DNA of 33,308 nt from Bacillota bacterium (GTDB taxonomy: Bacteria; Bacillota; Clostridia; Christensenellales; Aristaeellaceae): contig JAEYCB010000023.1 of the NCBI GenBank assembly GCA_023404345.1, positions 1 through 33,308 on the forward strand. The letters are read 5' to 3'. The position numbers and the translations under genes are program-made. Of the stretch, positions 30,893 through 33,308 are shown one piece after another (the stretch's first letter is position 1; every line of letters begins with the position of its first letter). Under the pieces are notes generated by a model. It was not told the origin of the DNA and did no database searches. It saw only the letters and a program-made list of their open reading frames with translations.

Positions 30893-31877
30893 GGCGTATG
30901 CAGTGGGTGCGGAGCCTATTGTTATTCTGCGTGACATGATGATTCAGCGTGCGCTGATGCTGGGTGCTACTGCTGAAAAATGGGATGAGGAAGCCCGCGT
31001 GGATGCCGACCGCATGCGCCATGTAGATGCTTATATTGGTTTGCGGGCAGGCAGAAACGCGTATGAGCAGGCCGATGTGCCGCCGGAAAAACAGCGCCTC
31101 TACATGCAGCATTACAGCCAGCCCGTACATAGTATGATCCGGGTGCCGGATACGCGATGGGTGGTGCTGCGCTATCCTACTCCGGCTATGGCCCAACAGG
31201 CCGGCATGAGCACCGAGGCATTTGAAGATTTCTACTTTGATGTGTGCACATTGGATTATGCGAAGATGAGTCGGGCGATGGATGCGCTGGCCGTCCGCAT
31301 GGAGCGAGCCAATGAAGTGCACATCCTGGGCCCTGGTACGGACCTGCGCTTCTCCATTGCTGGAATGTCCGCCGTCAAGTGCGACGGTAAGCTTAATATT
31401 CCTGATGGAGAAATCTATACTGCTCCCGTGCGCGATAGCGTGAACGGTGTGCTGCAATACAATACGCCCAGCCTCTATCAGGGAAATGTGTTTGAACGTA
31501 CATGCCTGACATTTAGGAACGGCAAAATTATCGAGGCTACCAGCAGCGATACTGTACGCAGCAATCAAATTTTTGACACTGATGAGGGAGCACGCTACAT
31601 TGGCGAGTTTGCCATCGGCGTCAACCCCTATATTACGCGGGCCATCAAGGATACCCTGTTTGATGAAAAAATCGCCGGCAGCTTCCACTTCACTCCCGGC
31701 AATTGCTACGACGAATGCCCCAACGGCAATCATAGCGCCATTCACTGGGATTTGGTGTGCATCCAGACACCTGAATACGGTGGTGGAGAAATGTATTTTG
31801 ACGGCGAATTGATCCGCAAGGATGGTTTGTTTGTACCGGAGGATTTGCTTGCGCTCAATCCTGAAAACCTAAAATAA
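30762..31877 (+). CDS. M29 family aminopeptidase
   Basis: 371 residues. ATG at 30762 follows GGAAGGAAG; an upstream extension of the frame to 30675 has no site. N-terminal domain LAHQLIRYSCALKPGERVLIE is typical of the AmpS/AmpT/PepS family. The candidate metal-binding pattern is present in the C-terminal domain: Glu217 (GEIYTAPV), Glu282 (IGEFAIGVNP), His309 (SFHFTPG), His328 and Asp330 (AIHWDLV). These enzymes are cytoplasmic dinuclear-metal aminopeptidases that remove N-terminal residues from peptides. It is somewhat shorter than the usual 400-410 residues. It is the last gene of the 25322 run and ends at a terminator. Confidence 0.9.
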   Translation: MKDTRLETLAHQLIRYSCALKPGERVLIENFGVEPEAVTALIREAYAVGAEPIVILRDMMIQRALMLGATAEKWDEEARVDADRMRHVDAYIGLRAGRNAYEQADVPPEKQRLYMQHYSQPVHSMIRVPDTRWVVLRYPTPAMAQQAGMSTEAFEDFYFDVCTLDYAKMSRAMDALAVRMERANEVHILGPGTDLRFSIAGMSAVKCDGKLNIPDGEIYTAPVRDSVNGVLQYNTPSLYQGNVFERTCLTFRNGKIIEATSSDTVRSNQIFDTDEGARYIGEFAIGVNPYITRAIKDTLFDEKIAGSFHFTPGNCYDECPNGNHSAIHWDLVCIQTPEYGGGEMYFDGELIRKDGLFVPEDLLALNPENLK

Positions 31878-31879
31878 GT

Positions 31880-31919
31880 AAAAAATGTCCCCGGCAATCC
31901 TAGCCGGGGACGTTTTTTG
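31880..31919. terminator. Bidirectional terminator between the aminopeptidase and ppa
   Basis: Nine-bp stem GTCCCCGGC/GCCGGGGAC with loop AATCCTA. T-tracts flank it on both strands (GTTTTTT rightward, ATTTTTT leftward), so it can serve both convergent genes. Confidence 0.9.
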
Positions 31920-31921
31920 CA

Positions 31922-32455
31922 TTAGCGGCAGAATTTTTCAATATAGGCGTCCAGACATTTCTGAATTACATCGCGCGCCGCATCTTTTCCGCGGAGTTCA
32001 TCCACCACAGTTTCCTTTCCTTCCAGATTTTTATAGACGGAGAAAAAGTGACTGATTTCCGTAAACAAGTGCGCGGGAAGCTCGCTTACATCGTGATAGG
32101 AGTTGTAGGACGGGTCCTCAAAGGGGATGGCGATGATCTTCTCATCCAGGCGGCCCTGATCCAGCATGGTAATCACGCCGATGGGATAGCAGCGCACCAG
32201 ACTCAGGGGCTGGATCACTTCGCTGCACAGCACCAGCACGTCCAGCGGATCGCTGTCATCGGCATAGGTACGGGGAATCAGGCCGTAATTGGTGGGATAG
32301 TGTGTGGAAGTATACAGAATGCGGTCAAGAATCAGATGGCCCGTTTCCTTATCCAGTTCATACTTCTTTTTACTGCCTTTTTCAATTTCGATTACGGCGA
32401 TAAAATCGTCCTTTGTGATGCGAGAAGGGGAAATATCATGCCAAATATTGCTCAT
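31922..32455 (-). CDS. ppa: Inorganic pyrophosphatase, family I
   Basis: 177 residues, normal for bacterial family I enzymes, which hydrolyse PPi to two phosphates in the cytoplasm with Mg2+. Motifs: EIEKGSKKKYELDKETG (substrate-binding Lys and Glu), YPTNYGLIP, the metal motif DSDPLDVLVL, then DEKIIAIPFEDP. The C-terminal helix holds YKNLEGKE, which matches family members. The start at 32455 is set by the N-terminal MSNIWHDISPSRI; its ribosome binding site is weak (AGAAAGG 12 nt upstream). It has its own promoter and shares the terminator with the aminopeptidase. Confidence 0.95.
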   Translation of the reverse strand: MSNIWHDISPSRITKDDFIAVIEIEKGSKKKYELDKETGHLILDRILYTSTHYPTNYGLIPRTYADDSDPLDVLVLCSEVIQPLSLVRCYPIGVITMLDQGRLDEKIIAIPFEDPSYNSYHDVSELPAHLFTEISHFFSVYKNLEGKETVVDELRGKDAARDVIQKCLDAYIEKFCR

Positions 32456-32490
32456 AGCACTCGCCAGCCTTTCTGGTCTTCATCAATGGT

Positions 32491-32519
32491 ATTGTAACAA
32501 GCATGACGTGATTTGTAAA
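32491..32519 (-). promoter_or_regulatory. Promoter of ppa
   Basis: On the minus strand TTTACA (32514-32519), 17-bp spacer, TACAAT (32491-32496). Confidence 0.75.
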
Positions 32520-32541
32520 GGCATTTGGCGGCAGAGTGTGG

Positions 32542-32547
32542 TATACT
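32542..32547 (+). promoter_or_regulatory. Extended -10 promoter of the small lipoprotein gene
   Basis: TGGTATACT: a TG one base before TATACT gives an extended -10. No clear -35; the expected position overlaps the -35 of the divergent ppa promoter. Confidence 0.55.
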
Positions 32548-32580
32548 GGAGATGATCCCAATGTAAGGAGGCGTTTTCAA

Positions 32581-32808
32581 ATGACCAGAAGGACAAAAAC
32601 GATGATCCTTTCAATATGCCTGGTTGCGGCGCTAATGCTGACAGCCTGCCAGACTCATGTGGACAATGATCCATGGCCTGCCAGTGATGGTGTGACGGCC
32701 ACAGACGTGCCTGAAACGACCGTAGATCAGAGCACTACGCAGGAAAGCGTACAGGCGCAGCCCACCGAGGTACCTGAACCTGAGGGTGAACCGGGGCTGA
32801 ATGGCTAA
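32581..32808 (+). CDS. Small lipoprotein of unknown function
   Basis: 75 residues. ATG at 32581 follows AAGGAGG with 8-nt spacing. The signal peptide MTRRTKTMILSICLVAALML ends in the lipobox LTAC, so Cys23 should be lipidated. The mature chain of about 52 residues is Thr/Glu/Pro-rich without hydrophobic core (VPETTVDQSTTQESVQAQP) and is probably disordered. No family is recognised. It may be a surface spacer or a decayed end of a longer lipoprotein. It is transcribed alone, between its own promoter and a terminator. Confidence 0.8.
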   Translation: MTRRTKTMILSICLVAALMLTACQTHVDNDPWPASDGVTATDVPETTVDQSTTQESVQAQPTEVPEPEGEPGLNG

Positions 32809-32819
32809 AACCTGTCTAG

Positions 32820-32851
32820 TTCTCCGCAGCATAACGCTGCGGAGAATTTTT
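32820..32851 (+). terminator. Terminator of the small lipoprotein gene
   Basis: Perfect 11-bp stem TTCTCCGCAGC/GCTGCGGAGAA, loop ATAAC, then five Ts. Confidence 0.92.
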
Positions 32852-32886
32852 GTGTGCTGAAAAGGTCTGCTGTTCTATCGGCGAAC

Positions 32887-32918
32887 AAAAAAGCGCGTCC
32901 GCAGAAGCGGACGCGCTT
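32887..32918 (-). terminator. Terminator of tuf
   Basis: On the minus strand a 12-bp stem AAGCGCGTCCGC/GCGGACGCGCTT with a TTCT loop runs straight into TTTT, 10 nt after the tuf stop. Confidence 0.92.
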
Positions 32919-32928
32919 GAAACGTACC

Positions 32929-33308
32929 TTACTCGATAACCTTGGACACAACGCCGGAGCCAACCGTGCGGCCACCCTCGCGGATAGCGAAGCGCAGGCC
33001 CTGCTCAATGGCGATGGGGGTGATCAGGGTGATTTCCATGTCGATGTTGTCGCCAGGCATCACCATCTCAACGCCGTCGGGCAGTTTGATGTTGCCCGTC
33101 ACGTCCGTCGTACGGAAGTAGAACTGCGGACGGTAGCCGTTGAAGAACGGGGTGTGACGGCCGCCCTCTTCCTTGGTCAGTACGTACACCTGACCGATGA
33201 AGTGGGTGTGAGGATGAATCGTGCCGGGCTTGGCCAGAACCTGACCGCGCTCGATCTCGTTGCGCTGCACACCGCGCAGCAGCAGGCCGATGTTGTCGCC
33301 GGCTTCCG
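32929..33308 (-). CDS. tuf: Elongation factor Tu, C-terminal part (5' end outside window)
   Basis: The frame is open to the right edge, giving the last 125 or so residues. The visible part starts AGDNIGLLLRGVQRNEIERGQVLAKPG (end of domain II) and continues with domain III: FIGQVYVLTKEEGGRHTPFF, YRPQFYFRTTDVTG, MVMPGDN, and the very conserved end FAIREGGRTVGSGVVSKVIE. EF-Tu carries aminoacyl-tRNA to the ribosome. A GTG within the frame at 33270 is an internal valine, not the start. No other gene follows before the terminator. Confidence 0.97.
   Translation of the reverse strand, partial: EAGDNIGLLLRGVQRNEIERGQVLAKPGTIHPHTHFIGQVYVLTKEEGGRHTPFFNGYRPQFYFRTTDVTGNIKLPDGVEMVMPGDNIDMEITLITPIAIEQGLRFAIREGGRTVGSGVVSKVIE

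Overview
The window looks like chromosomal sequence from a Gram-positive, low-biosynthesis anaerobe of the Clostridia (Bacillota). This rests on strong AGGAGG-type ribosome binding sites, sigma-A-type promoters, intrinsic terminators with U-tracts, a tandem feoA-feoA-feoB-Cys-rich iron locus, an M29 aminopeptidase, a DUF5665 gene beside lspA, and abundant TPR and SH3/peptidoglycan-binding surface proteins without LPXTG anchors. Base composition is GC-rich (about 55-60 % by eye), which fits an uncultured gut-type Oscillospirales or Christensenellales member better than a classical Clostridium. The genus cannot be fixed from the sequence alone.

Layout. (1) 1-216: the 5' end of a leftward gene cut by the window edge (possibly a transposase), an orphan rightward terminator and a good promoter. 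(2) 217-3929, rightward: a membrane-anchored protein of unknown function, a GT-C type membrane glycosyltransferase, a DUF5665 protein, signal peptidase II (lspA) and an RluD-type pseudouridine synthase. (3) 3908-6705, leftward: Nudix hydrolase, a 46-residue membrane protein, a GNAT acetyltransferase, a TPR lipoprotein and thymidine kinase. (4) 6958-13047, rightward: one 2029-residue surface protein with about 13 MucBP-like repeats, several SH3-like modules, one membrane span and a 350-residue tail, predicted cytoplasmic, carrying NPYAR repeats. (5) 13123-17577, rightward: alpha/beta hydrolase, HAD phosphatase, L,D-transpeptidase with four peptidoglycan-binding modules, and a hemolysin III/PAQR-type membrane protein. 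(6) 17628-20788: ferrous iron uptake operon with its own promoter, leader hairpin and a repeated 20-bp element. (7) 20799-25190: MATE exporter, then the trkA-trkH potassium uptake pair. (8) 25322-31919: a four-gene run of secreted protein, zinc-ribbon/TM/TPR protein, acyltransferase and M29 aminopeptidase. (9) 31922-33308: inorganic pyrophosphatase (leftward), a small lipoprotein (rightward) and the 3' end of tuf (leftward).

Most of the window is housekeeping transport and envelope biology. Genes within runs are tightly packed, with 4-nt GTGA or ATGA overlaps at 792, 5291 and 23680. The least explained parts are the giant surface protein with its repetitive NPYAR tail, the protein that places a cytoplasmic zinc-ribbon on one side of the membrane and a long TPR array on the other, and the duplicated element placed at equal distance before feoA1 and feoB. 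There is no CRISPR array, tRNA, rRNA or phage module. No gene-free stretch exceeds 300 bases; the longest is 6706-6957, which holds the promoter of the giant gene.
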